NCBI RefSeq assembly: GCF_014287895.1
Contig: NZ_JACOPP010000005.1
Coordinates: forward strand, 124,001 to 188,000
Source of the DNA: Lawsonibacter hominis
GTDB taxonomy: Bacteria; Bacillota; Clostridia; Oscillospirales; Oscillospiraceae
DNA: 64,000 bases
Direction of reading: 5' to 3'
Each line of letters starts with the position of its first letter. Within the stretch, counting starts at the first letter, position 1. The position numbers and the translations under genes are program-made. The notes beneath the pieces are model-generated. The model searched no databases. It saw only the letters and a list, made by a program, of their open reading frames with translations, and was not told the origin of the DNA. This document shows, piece by piece, positions 1 through 7,223 of the stretch.

Positions 1-587
1 AAGTCCATGTTGACCAGATAGCTCTGATGACAGCGGAGAAAACGGCTGTCGCTGAGTTCCGCCTCGATTTTTCCCAGCTTTTTATAGACGATGTAACAAC
101 TGCCGTCGCTGCGGTGGAGGATACACTTGGAGTTGGAGCTCTCTATGAACGTGATCTCGGTATACGGTACACGGACGATTCGCATCCGCTGCTGTACCTG
201 GTACGTGCAGGTATCAAAATCCTGAAGGACGCGGTCCATACACCGGCACAGCTTATCGAAGCTGTGGGGCTTGAGCAGGTATCCGGCGGCCGCCACGTCA
301 TAGCTGTCCACCGCGAAATCAGCCGAGGCGGTCAGAAAAATGATCGCGCCGTCAAAACCAAGGGCGCGAAGCTTGTGCGCCGCGTCGATGCCGAGCAGGC
401 CGTTCATATAGATATCCAGAAAGATGATATCAAACCAGCAGCCATCCTCTACGTCGCACACCAGATTGATGCCGCTGTTATATTGGGCCAATTTGTATTG
501 AAATGGTTTTTGTGCGAAATAGATGTGTAGCAGTTCAACAATCAATTCACGGTCAAAGGCACTGTCGTCACAGACCGCGATGTGCAT
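1..587 (-). CDS. LytTR-family response regulator (3' end beyond window)
   Basis: Cytoplasmic two-component response regulator, 195 residues visible. The receiver domain shows the acidic pair D7/D8, the phosphoacceptor D58 in FLDIYM, T86 and the conserved K106 in LLKP. From about residue 135 a LytTR DNA-binding domain begins (RMRIVRVPYTEITFIES, then FLRCHQSYLVNMD). This is the AgrA/VirR/LytR architecture, normally paired with a membrane histidine kinase; none is in view, and a partner would lie beyond the left edge. The ATG at 587 has GGGAGGTG upstream. The gene is cut by the window edge after residue 195, probably some 40-50 residues short of its end. Targets are unknown. Confidence 0.9.
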   Translation of the reverse strand, partial: MHIAVCDDSAFDRELIVELLHIYFAQKPFQYKLAQYNSGINLVCDVEDGCWFDIIFLDIYMNGLLGIDAAHKLRALGFDGAIIFLTASADFAVDSYDVAAAGYLLKPHSFDKLCRCMDRVLQDFDTCTYQVQQRMRIVRVPYTEITFIESSNSKCILHRSDGSCYIVYKKLGKIEAELSDSRFLRCHQSYLVNMD

Positions 588-640
588 GAAAACACCTCCC
601 GATTTGATGAAAGGGCAGGAATTGAACCACCAAAGCAAAA

Positions 641-681
641 CACACGATATTCCATATAATAGAAAATATGGTGTGCTTTTT
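641..681. terminator. AT-rich hairpin with T-run between divergent genes
   Basis: 11-bp arms at 641-651 and 665-675 with one mismatch are followed by CTTTTT on the plus strand. It has terminator form but lies between two divergent genes, so it may be an operator or a leftover of a lost gene. Confidence 0.35.
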
Positions 682-824
682 CAACAAGATATTGTTGCTG
701 CCGCAGGCCGAACTATGACAAATTCATCGACCAACGCCCTGTTTTCACCAAAAGCGTACAACCGGTGCCTGTTGTGCTAAGATAGGGACCAGAACAAAAG
801 AAACCACAGAGAGGAGAAGCCATC

Positions 825-1055
825 ATGGTTGCTTATCAGGCGGTTCAGGAGGAGTTCCATGATCACGACTTAGGCGTATATACTGCTTTTGGTGTGTGTG
901 CCTATCAAATCGTAGAACAGCAGCAGGAACAGGTTGCATACATTCCGGACGTGTTTTTAAGCACAGAGACTGCCCAGCACTTCGTAGAGATTTGCAACCG
1001 GCTGCAGCTGGAAATCATCCACTTGCGCGAGGTGATTGAAGACGCGATTTTATAA
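825..1055 (+). CDS. DUF6514-like small protein
   Basis: A 76-residue soluble protein without signal peptide or membrane segment. Its pattern resembles the DUF6514 family found across Clostridia: an N-terminal AYQAVQEEF strand, a central YGI-like strand (TAFGVCAYQIVEQ), IPDVFLSTE, then a C-terminal helix with CNRLQLEIIHLREVIED. Function is unknown for the family. GAGAGGAG precedes the ATG at good spacing. It stands alone and is divergent from the LytTR gene. The family assignment comes from pattern memory, so it is moderate. Confidence 0.7.
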   Translation: MVAYQAVQEEFHDHDLGVYTAFGVCAYQIVEQQQEQVAYIPDVFLSTETAQHFVEICNRLQLEIIHLREVIEDAIL

Positions 1056-1323
1056 AGGACCGGAAAAATCAGGGCGAACCACAGAAACGGTACTCCGAAA
1101 CGGGATGGTTCCGTGCCGGAGTCCGTTCTCATTTTGTCACATTTCATATTATATCGCGTATTACGGCAGGACGCAATAAAAATTGCGTTATTTTCCAGCC
1201 GCTTTGCTGCCAAAACGTTTGCAATGCCAAAGCGCAGCAAAGTGGAGCGTTCCGACTGCGGGGGAGGCCGTCGGGTGCAGCGGATCAAATCCCGCAGACG
1301 CTGTGCGGAAAAGGATGGGTTTA
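1056..1323. other. Intergenic, no gene seen; inverted repeats
   Basis: No convincing reading frame. It holds a hairpin at 1171-1188 (ACGCAAT/ATTGCGT) followed by TATTTT, which could end the DUF6514 transcript, and a perfect 9-bp inverted repeat CTTTGCTGC (1202-1210) / GCAGCAAAG (1234-1242). Confidence 0.5.
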
Positions 1324-1371
1324 AAAATCAGAAAAAAATGGTTGCAGCTGCAACCGTTTTTTTCTGATTTT
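1324..1371. promoter_or_regulatory. 48-bp near-perfect palindrome before cupin genes
   Basis: The 48 bp are symmetric around 1347.5 with a single mismatched pair (1339/1356). The core is GGTTGCAGCTGCAACC, flanked by a run of A on the left and of T on the right, so it could be a bidirectional intrinsic terminator. It also sits just upstream of a TATACT -10-like hexamer (1376-1381) for the cupin pair, where an operator would lie. No good -35 is visible, which fits activator dependence. Both readings remain open. Confidence 0.6.
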
Positions 1372-1416
1372 GTGCTATACTATAAACAATCTTGTCCCAT
1401 GGAAGGAGCGGAATCC

Positions 1417-1746
1417 ATGCAGCAATTCAAACATCTTCCCATCAACCATACAGAACAGCTCTCCGGTATGGTCACATTCCAGCCGAACCGTGTGGTGAGC
1501 ATGGCGCTTTCCCGGAATGAGCATTGCCAAATGACGCTGCTCGCCTTCGCTGATAAGGAGGGCGTCAGCGAGGAGAGCTATCCGGGAGACACCTTCTACT
1601 ATGTTTTGGAGGGGGAGATGCCGTTACGGGTTAACGGCGCTTGCCACCTGCTCGGGGCCGGCGACTGTATGGCGGTGCCGGCGGGCACGCTGCACGCGGT
1701 GGGAGGCGGGCCCGCATTCAAGCTGCTGCAGATTACCGTGCAATGA
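1417..1746 (+). CDS. Small cupin-domain protein A
   Basis: A 109-residue single-domain cupin (beta-barrel). Cupin motif 1 is degenerate (ESYPGDTFYYVLEGEMPLRVNG) and motif 2 reads GDCMAVPAGTLHAVGG, keeping one His. Such small cupins bind metal or sense small molecules; the substrate here is unknown. The ATG at 1417 was chosen over the in-frame ATG at 1399 because GGAAGGAG lies 8 nt before it. The gene is followed after 23 nt by a second, similar cupin, so the pair looks like a tandem duplication and is probably co-transcribed. Few of the usual metal-binding His residues survive, so metal binding is uncertain. Confidence 0.8.
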   Translation: MQQFKHLPINHTEQLSGMVTFQPNRVVSMALSRNEHCQMTLLAFADKEGVSEESYPGDTFYYVLEGEMPLRVNGACHLLGAGDCMAVPAGTLHAVGGGPAFKLLQITVQ

Positions 1747-1769
1747 TCAAAAAAGTTGGAGGAAAACAG

Positions 1770-2108
1770 ATGGAACAGCTCATCAAGAATTTGGACCGTG
1801 CGCAGCCTCTGCCGCTGAAAGAGCAGGTGGCTTACGAGAAGGGCAAGGTCGTCAGCCTCACCCTGACCCAGCGTCCCGGCGTGGGAATGACGTTGTTTGC
1901 CTTTGATGCGGGAGAAGGCATCAGCACCCATGCTGCGCCCGGCGACGCCATGGTTTATGTTTTAGACGGCGAGGCGCAGATCACGATCGGCGGCGCGGCG
2001 CATACGGTCCCGGCGGGCAGCGCCATTATCATGCCGGCCGGGATCCCGCATGCGGTGCAGGCGCGTACCCCATTCAAAATGCTGCTCACGGTTGTCAAAG
2101 CGAACTGA
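1770..2108 (+). CDS. Small cupin-domain protein B
   Basis: A 112-residue cupin and paralogue of the preceding gene. Motif 1 region ISTHAAPGDAMVYVLDGEAQ has one His, and motif 2 PAGSAIIMPAGIPHAVQA another. The shared ending (HAV..PFKMLL) and spacing with protein A point to duplication. GGAGG precedes the ATG. The two genes could form a heteromer or act as one metabolic unit; the sequence does not say which substrate is used. Confidence 0.82.
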   Translation: MEQLIKNLDRAQPLPLKEQVAYEKGKVVSLTLTQRPGVGMTLFAFDAGEGISTHAAPGDAMVYVLDGEAQITIGGAAHTVPAGSAIIMPAGIPHAVQARTPFKMLLTVVKAN

Positions 2109-2225
2109 ACAGAGCGGATCAACACGGAGACGGCTGTGCCCGGAGATACCTGGAGCACAGCTCGTTTCGTTTGAAACGCCGGGCGCGGACCGAAAAGGCG
2201 AAGGCGCCGGCCTGCGCCCGGCGGT

Positions 2226-2582
2226 TTACTCGGCCCGGGCCTTCCAGCAAGGGGCTGCCGCCTTCTCACGGATCAGATAGGTAACAATGATATCGATGAA
2301 TTCAATGGGTTTGGGCGGGTCGTTCAAGGGCCGGCAGGCCAGTTCTTCCAGATAGGCCCGGTTGGATTTCCATGCCGCCTTGACGGCCGTACGTATATCC
2401 CGTTCCACACGCTTCCAGTTCGTATTGAAATGACTGGCTACGTCAGGATAAAGGCACTTGGTCACCAGAAAAAAGTAATTTTCATTCTGCAGGGTGATCC
2501 GGATGCTGTAAGCCAGGTAGTCTCTGCCCAGGTATTTCCGCACGACGCCGAGCCTGGAGAGGATATCATAGATATCAGTCAC
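2226..2582 (-). CDS. Stand-alone Spo0A C-terminal (sigma-interacting HTH) domain protein
   Basis: 118 residues that match only the DNA-binding domain of the sporulation regulator Spo0A: TDIYDILSRLGVVRKYLGRDYL, LVTKCLYPDVASHF, WKRVERDIRTAVKAAW and FIDIIVTYLI follow the family's helix order. There is no receiver domain, so it cannot be phosphorylated in the usual way and may act constitutively or compete for 0A boxes. The start is taken as GTG at 2582 because AAAAAAGGAG lies 8 nt upstream; the upstream in-frame ATG has no ribosome site. Its own promoter (TTGCAT-17-TATTAT) and a dyad lie directly upstream. Confidence 0.82.
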   Translation of the reverse strand: MTDIYDILSRLGVVRKYLGRDYLAYSIRITLQNENYFFLVTKCLYPDVASHFNTNWKRVERDIRTAVKAAWKSNRAYLEELACRPLNDPPKPIEFIDIIVTYLIREKAAAPCWKARAE

Positions 2583-2600
2583 AACAATAACTCCTTTTTT

Positions 2601-2645
2601 ATGGTTCACTGCAACCATAATAAAACAAAATCTGGAAATATGCAA
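2601..2645 (-). promoter_or_regulatory. Sigma-A promoter with dyad for the Spo0A-domain gene
   Basis: Reading minus, -35 TTGCAT (2645-2640), 17-bp spacer, -10 TATTAT (2622-2617). An inverted repeat ATGGTT/AACCAT (2601-2606/2613-2618) overlaps the start of transcription. Its half ATGGTTGCAG is identical over 10 bases to the half of the palindrome before the cupin genes. Confidence 0.65.
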
Positions 2646-3233
2646 GAAAATTTCACCCGAAAAAAGGAAAAATATAAAATCAGTTCCAAAAATATTGTAT
2701 TATGGAAATGGACGCCTTGCAAACGGAGCCGGGCAAAGGTATCTGAATGAGCGCAGGGCCAAGCCGGCCGCCTGAAAGCTCAAAGCGTTCCATGCCTGAA
2801 TCGCGTACAGAAGCTGTTTGCAGTCCGTTTGCGCAATTGCACGGCAGCTGCCGTGCGGAGCGGCCGCACAGCGGCGATTTGCGCTTTGTTTCCCGGAACG
2901 CCCGTTATTCCCCGGCGGCGCCGGGAACGCGGGGGGATTCGATTTTTGGGGATTGCTGTGCGGGCAAGGCGGAACCGTTGCCGGAAACGCTCCCTGGCGC
3001 GGAAGCTTGGCGTCGGATTTGCCGATGCGGGGGCCCGGGGCGTGGAGCCGGCCTTCGACGGAGTGCATTTTTCCGGGGCGGGCCATCGGCTCTTTGCCCG
3101 GGCATGCTTCAGGCCCTGGCGGAATGCTTCCGCTCAGGGCCTGAGGCGTGAGGAGGGGAGAAACCGCCGCAGCCTTGGCGGCAAAAGCGAAGCTGAGGCG
3201 GGGCAGCCCGCCGAAAGCCGCTTGCAATCAATC
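2646..3233. other. GC-rich gap, no supported gene
   Basis: Open frames exist on both strands, but their translations are rich in Arg/Pro/Gly/Ala with no domain pattern and no ribosome sites. Several GC-rich inverted repeats are present. I see no gene. Confidence 0.5.
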
Positions 3234-3278
3234 GAACCGCGCGCCCGGGACCTGTAGCAGATCCCGGGCGCGCGGTTC
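3234..3278 (-). terminator. Hairpin overlapping greA stop
   Basis: A 17-bp perfect stem, GAACCGCGCGCCCGGGA with its complement at 3262-3278. It overlaps the stop codon of greA. The following T-run is weak, so it is either a Rho-independent terminator or an RNA 3' stabiliser. Confidence 0.55.
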
Positions 3279-3780
3279 AGAAACGGTTCAGGGGCGCGGA
3301 GCCGTCGTCCTCGCTCTTTTCGATGGCACGCACCACCGCGTCGTAGCCATAGCGTTCGCTGACCTGGATATGGAAACGCTCTCCCACGCGGCGGCCCAGC
3401 AGGGCCTTCCCCACAGGAGATTCCTTGCTGATCCGGCCGCGGAGGGCGTCCTGACGCATGGTGGTGACGACCTGATAGGTCTCGTCCACATCGTCGTCGG
3501 CCAAGCGGATGGTGACCTTGTCAAACAGTCCCACCGTATCGGCCTGGGATTGGTCTGAAATGACCACCGCGGTTCGGATCATGTTCTCCAAAAAACGGAT
3601 GCGGCGCTCGTTTTGGTTCTTTTCCTGCTTGGCGGCCTTGTATTCGAAGTTTTCGCTCAGATCTCCGAAGGCCCGGGCCTCCTTCACCGCTTCCAACAGT
3701 TGGGGCCGCAGAACGGTACGGCGCTGATGCAGCTCCTCCCGCATCATCTGGATGTCCTTTTTCGTCAGTTCGTTGTGCAT
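3277..3780 (-). CDS. greA: Transcription elongation factor GreA
   Basis: A 167-residue GreA/GreB factor that rescues backtracked RNA polymerase by stimulating transcript cleavage through the secondary channel. The N-terminal coiled coil (LTKKDIQMMREELHQRRTV to FLENMIRTAVV) carries the acidic tip region (FGDLSENFEYKAAK). The C-terminal FKBP-like domain follows (DTVGLFDKVTIRL, RISKESPVGKALLGRRVGE). Length is typical. The ATG at 3780 has GGGGGAAA upstream. It follows plsY by 50 nt on the same strand, so the two are probably co-transcribed. Confidence 0.92.
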   Translation of the reverse strand: MHNELTKKDIQMMREELHQRRTVLRPQLLEAVKEARAFGDLSENFEYKAAKQEKNQNERRIRFLENMIRTAVVISDQSQADTVGLFDKVTIRLADDDVDETYQVVTTMRQDALRGRISKESPVGKALLGRRVGERFHIQVSERYGYDAVVRAIEKSEDDGSAPLNRF

Positions 3781-3830
3781 GGCAGTTTCCCCCCGCTTGC
3801 AAGTGATTCTGCCGGATATTATAGCACAAC

Positions 3831-4427
3831 TCAGCGCTGTTTGCCACGGAATTTCCGGGGCTCCTCTCCGCGGAGCATGCGGCGCAGCCCCCGCACGTGG
3901 CGGGAGAACATCGTCAGGGCCAGGATCAGGGCCAGGGCCCCAGCCTCCCGCCCGTAGCAGAGAAAGGCGGGAGGGACGAACAGGACAGGAATCGTCACCG
4001 CGCCCAGCGGCAGGTAACCGGAGAAAAGCACTGCCGCCAGCCCGCCCAGACAGGCCAGGCCGCCCCAGAGAGGGGAAAACAGGACCAGACAGGCACAGGT
4101 GACCGCCACGCCCTTTCCGCCCCGAAAGCCCCGCCAGAAGGGGAAATTGTGGCCCAATACGGCGCCCAATCCCGTCCACAGGGGCGCCAGAGCCAGGCCG
4201 GGGCACAGCAGACGGCCCAGGAGCCAGGCTAAAATGGTTTTTGCGATGTCCCCCAGCAGCACCACGGCCCCCCAGCTCCTTCCCAACTGGCTTGCGATGT
4301 TGGCCATGCCGGGATTGCCGGAGCCCAGAGCGGCGGCGCTTTGGCCGGCATGCCGCCAGGCGACCGCCTCGGCGGTGAGAAAGCAGCCGCAGAGATAGCC
4401 GAGCAAAAGGCAGAGCCCGCGTTCCAT
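3831..4427 (-). CDS. plsY: Glycerol-3-phosphate acyltransferase PlsY
   Basis: A 198-residue polytopic membrane protein that transfers acyl groups from acyl-phosphate to glycerol 3-phosphate, the first step of phospholipid synthesis. Diagnostic motifs are visible: GSGNPGMAN (motif 1), GHNFPFWRGFRGGKGVA (motif 2), and the later hydrophobic segments, giving about five membrane spans. It lies between a DUF3783 gene (51 nt upstream) and greA (50 nt downstream), all on the minus strand. Length fits the family. The motif 1 Thr often seen at position 8 is Met here, a minor change. Confidence 0.93.
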   Translation of the reverse strand: MERGLCLLLGYLCGCFLTAEAVAWRHAGQSAAALGSGNPGMANIASQLGRSWGAVVLLGDIAKTILAWLLGRLLCPGLALAPLWTGLGAVLGHNFPFWRGFRGGKGVAVTCACLVLFSPLWGGLACLGGLAAVLFSGYLPLGAVTIPVLFVPPAFLCYGREAGALALILALTMFSRHVRGLRRMLRGEEPRKFRGKQR

Positions 4428-4478
4428 GTCCGTCGCCCCCTTTCCAACTGCGCTCAGTTTGTCCGGAAAAGCCGCGTT

Positions 4479-4883
4479 TTAGCCGCCGGAGGCGCCCTCT
4501 TTGTCGTGGACTGCCCGGCCGGAGGCAAGGGCCTCCCGCTCACGGAGCAGCTCCGCGTGGAGCCGGAACGAGTCCCAGTCCCGGTTGGTCCGGGTGAGCA
4601 CCGCCTTGAGGGCCACCGGCGGGAGCCTGTTCCGGCGGAAGCCCTGGAGAAAGGCGTCCAGCTGGGGGCCCGTCAAGCCGCAGAGCAGCAGCATCTCGTC
4701 GTCAAAGTCCTGGTCCGGGTGGGGCGCGGCCCTGCCGTCTCCCTCCGCCAGGACGGACAGCGGCAGGGCGTATTCCTCCTTGGAGACCAGCCGGGTGCGC
4801 AGTTTCAGGGGCAGGCACATGCGCCGGAGCTTGGAGCCCCTGGGGTTGTCCAGGTTGTAAAGCAGAATCAGCGGTGCGCTCAT
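4479..4883 (-). CDS. DUF3783 domain-containing protein
   Basis: A 134-residue soluble protein. The N-terminus (PLILLYNLDNPRGSKLRRMCLPLKLRTRLVSKEEY) and the central EMLLLCGLTGPQLDAFLQGFRR match the DUF3783 pattern, a small alpha/beta domain widespread in Clostridia with no assigned role. The C-terminal helix (LHAELLREREAL) is charged. The ATG at 4883 has AGGAAGG 9 nt upstream; the frame stays open further upstream but crosses the promoter. It heads the DUF3783-plsY-greA transcript. The family call is from pattern recognition only. Confidence 0.72.
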   Translation of the reverse strand: MSAPLILLYNLDNPRGSKLRRMCLPLKLRTRLVSKEEYALPLSVLAEGDGRAAPHPDQDFDDEMLLLCGLTGPQLDAFLQGFRRNRLPPVALKAVLTRTNRDWDSFRLHAELLREREALASGRAVHDKEGASGG

Positions 4884-4907
4884 GAGGATCGCCTTCCTTT
4901 CCCTGCT

Positions 4908-4936
4908 ATTGTACCCGTTTACCGGCGGAAGGTCAA
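4908..4936 (-). promoter_or_regulatory. Sigma-A promoter of DUF3783-plsY-greA
   Basis: Reading minus: TTGACC (4936-4931), 17-bp spacer, TACAAT (4913-4908), 25 nt before the start codon. Confidence 0.7.
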
Positions 4937-4975
4937 CATACAACGGATGGTTGTGAAGGAAACAGCATTGAACTG

Positions 4976-5005
4976 TTGGACAAAAAGCAGCGGAACGCAT
5001 ATAAT
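4976..5005 (+). promoter_or_regulatory. Sigma-A promoter of the flavoprotein gene
   Basis: TTGGAC (4976-4981), 18-bp spacer, perfect TATAAT (5000-5005). It is divergent from the promoter at 4908-4936, about 40 bp away. Confidence 0.72.
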
Positions 5006-5075
5006 CTTTTTGACAAAATAGACAGAAACAGAACCCGCGCACAAACAACAAAACGGTATGTAGGAGGAACTGGAC

Positions 5076-6044
5076 ATGAAGATTCTCGGCCTTTCCGGGG
5101 GGACCCCCAACGGCAGCAACGACGCCATGTGCAAGGAGGCGCTGATGGGCGCGCAGGAGTGCGGCGCCGAGGTGGAATTCATCAATCTCAACCAGCTGGA
5201 GATCAAGCACTGCACCGGCTGCAAGGCCTGTGTCATGAGCCTGTTCTCCGGCCGCGGAAACGCCTGCGTGCTGAAGGATGACTTTCAGTGGCTGGTGGAC
5301 AAGATGTACGATGCGGACGGCATCGTCTGGGCGGTGCCCATCTTTGAAAAGTGCGCGTCCGGCCTGTTCCACACCGTCATGGACCGCTTTGGACCCCGTC
5401 TGGACCGCGGGAACGTCATGATCGCCGCCAAAATTGCCGAGCAGGGCGGCAAGCCCATCGACCCCAAGTACCTGAAGGAGAAGGTCGTCTCCTACATGGG
5501 CATCGGCGGCTCCGACTGGGCCACCCGCATCCAGTGCGACTTTAACACGCAGGCCCTTACGCCCAAGTGGTGCGTGATCGATAACGAGTGCTTCAAGTGG
5601 TCACTGGACATCATCATGAACGATGCGGCCATCGCCAAGGCCCATCAGATCGGCGTGAACATTGCCCATGCCGCCCGAAAGGTGGAGGACGGCACCCTGA
5701 ACGTGCCCCACGGCATCATGGGCGAGGATTACAAGGGCGCCCAGGGCGTGTGCCCCTACTGCCACAGCAATAACTTCTTCCTGCAGGAGGACGGCACCGC
5801 CATCTGCTGCCTGTGCGGCATGGAGGGCGTCATGAAGAACGTGGACGGCAAGTACGTTTTTGAGTATGACGCCGAGAAGTGGCTTCCCCACGCCCACGAT
5901 TCCATCTCCGGCAAGTTCATCCACGGAGACGACATCCAGAACAACGAGGGCAAGGCGCGCGCCGCCATGGCCACCGACGAGGCCAAGGCCCGCAAGGCCA
6001 AGTACCGCGATTTTATTTCCTCCAGCAGGCCCGTGCGGGCTTGA
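5076..6044 (+). CDS. Flavodoxin-fold FMN reductase-like protein with C-terminal zinc-ribbon-like tail
   Basis: 322 residues. Residues 1-180 form an NADPH-dependent FMN reductase/iron-sulfur flavoprotein type fold: MKILGLSGGTPNGSN (phosphate-binding loop), then CTGCKAC with Cys 46, 49 and 52 plus Cys 64, a spacing used for Fe-S or redox in this family. Around 228-253 a CPYC...CCLC arrangement forms a rubredoxin/zinc-ribbon-like knuckle, unusual as an appendage. It is probably a cytosolic flavin-dependent reductase whose tail binds Zn or Fe; the substrate is unknown. The ribosome site GGAGGA lies before the ATG. It is monocistronic with its own promoter and a hairpin downstream. Confidence 0.82.
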   Translation: MKILGLSGGTPNGSNDAMCKEALMGAQECGAEVEFINLNQLEIKHCTGCKACVMSLFSGRGNACVLKDDFQWLVDKMYDADGIVWAVPIFEKCASGLFHTVMDRFGPRLDRGNVMIAAKIAEQGGKPIDPKYLKEKVVSYMGIGGSDWATRIQCDFNTQALTPKWCVIDNECFKWSLDIIMNDAAIAKAHQIGVNIAHAARKVEDGTLNVPHGIMGEDYKGAQGVCPYCHSNNFFLQEDGTAICCLCGMEGVMKNVDGKYVFEYDAEKWLPHAHDSISGKFIHGDDIQNNEGKARAAMATDEAKARKAKYRDFISSSRPVRA

Positions 6045-6216
6045 TCTTCCCGGGCGGCGTTGCCGCTTGAGCGACAGGCGGCGTGTACGCCGCGGAAAGT
6101 ACATCCCGGCCCGCGCGTGTGCGCTTCGGGCCGCGGCCTGCGCCCCAAAGCGGCTTCGCCGGATTTGGGCGCGTCACACTCAGGAGGCTGTCAAAAAGGC
6201 CTTTTTCGACAAGCTG

Positions 6217-6248
6217 TGAGGCGGGACCGCGTAAGCGGTCCCGCCTCA
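6217..6248 (+). terminator. Hairpin after the flavoprotein gene
   Basis: Perfect 14-bp stem TGAGGCGGGACCGC (6217-6230) with its complement at 6235-6248 and a GTAA loop, followed by a T-rich stretch. The rest of 6045-6361 holds GC-rich inverted repeats and no gene. Confidence 0.65.
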
Positions 6249-6361
6249 GTTGTTGCCTTGCCTTTTCTGCGGAGAGCGTGTAAACTGGCCCTGTATGGAC
6301 CGGGGCGGTTTCGGGAAAACTGAACGGAACCATAACGGCATTGGAAAGGGGAGCGGTACGC

Positions 6362-7126
6362 GTGAAGATCGCCATCGTGACGGGGGCGTCCTCCGGCCTG
6401 GGGCGGGCGTTTGTCCAACGGCTTGACGCGCAGGGAGGATTGGACGAGATCTGGGGCGTGGCCCGCCGGGGCGGGCGGATGGAGGAGCTGGCGGGAAGGC
6501 TGAGCACCCCCATGCGCTGCCTTGCCCTGGATCTGGCCAAACAGGAGTGTATCCTGGAGCTGCGGGACCTCCTGGAGCGGGAAGAGCCCGACGTGCGGGT
6601 GCTGATCAATGCCGCTGGCTTTGGAAAGTTTGGCACCTGGAGGGATATGACCCTTCAGGAGACGGGCGATATGATCGATGTGAACTGCCGCTCCGCCGTG
6701 GAAATTACCGCCGCGGTGCTGCCCCACATGGGGCGGGGCGGCAGGGTGCTGGAGATCTGCTCCTCCGCCGCGTTCCAGCCGCTGCCCGGCTTTAATGTGT
6801 ATGCGGCCACCAAGGCGTTTTTGCTGCGTTACAGCCGCGCCTTGCGGTGGGAGGCGGCGCCCCGCGGCATCCGGGTGTGCGCGGTGTGCCCCGGCTGGAT
6901 CAAGACGGACTTTATGGCGGTGGCGCGGGACACCAAAAACGGCAGGACCGTGCGCCGTTTTCCCTTTGCCCTGCGGCCGGAGACCGTGGCCCGGCGTGCC
7001 TTGCGGGACAGCCGTCTGCTGGCGGTGACCACCTGCGGGCTGCCCGCCCTGGTGCAGCGGGTCGCCAGCAAATTTTTGCCCCACTGCTTTATCATGGCCT
7101 GCTGGGAGGGACTGCGCCGGGTATGA
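6362..7126 (+). CDS. SDR-family NAD(P)-dependent oxidoreductase
   Basis: 254 residues. A classical short-chain dehydrogenase: TGASSGLGRAF nucleotide-binding loop at the N-terminus, NAAGFGKFG, the catalytic Ser in EICSSAAF, and YAATK carrying the Tyr/Lys pair. After VCPGWIKTDF the C-terminal region has two hydrophobic stretches, as in the DltE/YqjQ type. The substrate cannot be read from sequence. The GTG at 6362 is preferred because GGGGAG lies 8 nt upstream; a TTG further up is in frame but poorly placed. It is monocistronic, converging on the amidase gene with a shared terminator. Confidence 0.87.
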   Translation: MKIAIVTGASSGLGRAFVQRLDAQGGLDEIWGVARRGGRMEELAGRLSTPMRCLALDLAKQECILELRDLLEREEPDVRVLINAAGFGKFGTWRDMTLQETGDMIDVNCRSAVEITAAVLPHMGRGGRVLEICSSAAFQPLPGFNVYAATKAFLLRYSRALRWEAAPRGIRVCAVCPGWIKTDFMAVARDTKNGRTVRRFPFALRPETVARRALRDSRLLAVTTCGLPALVQRVASKFLPHCFIMACWEGLRRV

Positions 7127-7178
7127 TATCCGGCGCAGAAGCGCAGGCGCGGCAAACGGACTGCCGGGCGCTTGCCGC

Positions 7179-7223
7179 AAACCAGAGCGCGCCGCCCCAT
7201 TATGGGGCGGCGCGCTCTGGTTT
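7179..7223. terminator. Bidirectional terminator between SDR and amidase genes
   Basis: A long perfect stem (AAACCAGAGCGCGCCGCCCC and complement) around an ATTAT loop lies between two convergent genes. It overlaps the amidase stop codon. Confidence 0.8.

Noticed and set aside
2747..3257. Several overlapping frames of 100-175 codons in the GC-rich gap before greA
   Set aside because: No ribosome sites, compositionally biased translations and no family match; expected in GC-rich DNA where stop codons are rare.
5486..6250. The CAAAAAGGCCTTTTTCG dyad near 6190-6213 as a sigE-region-like regulatory site
   Set aside because: A similar dyad lies after sigE (55488-55518), but both look like terminator or repeat stems and share only the GGCC core with A/T runs.
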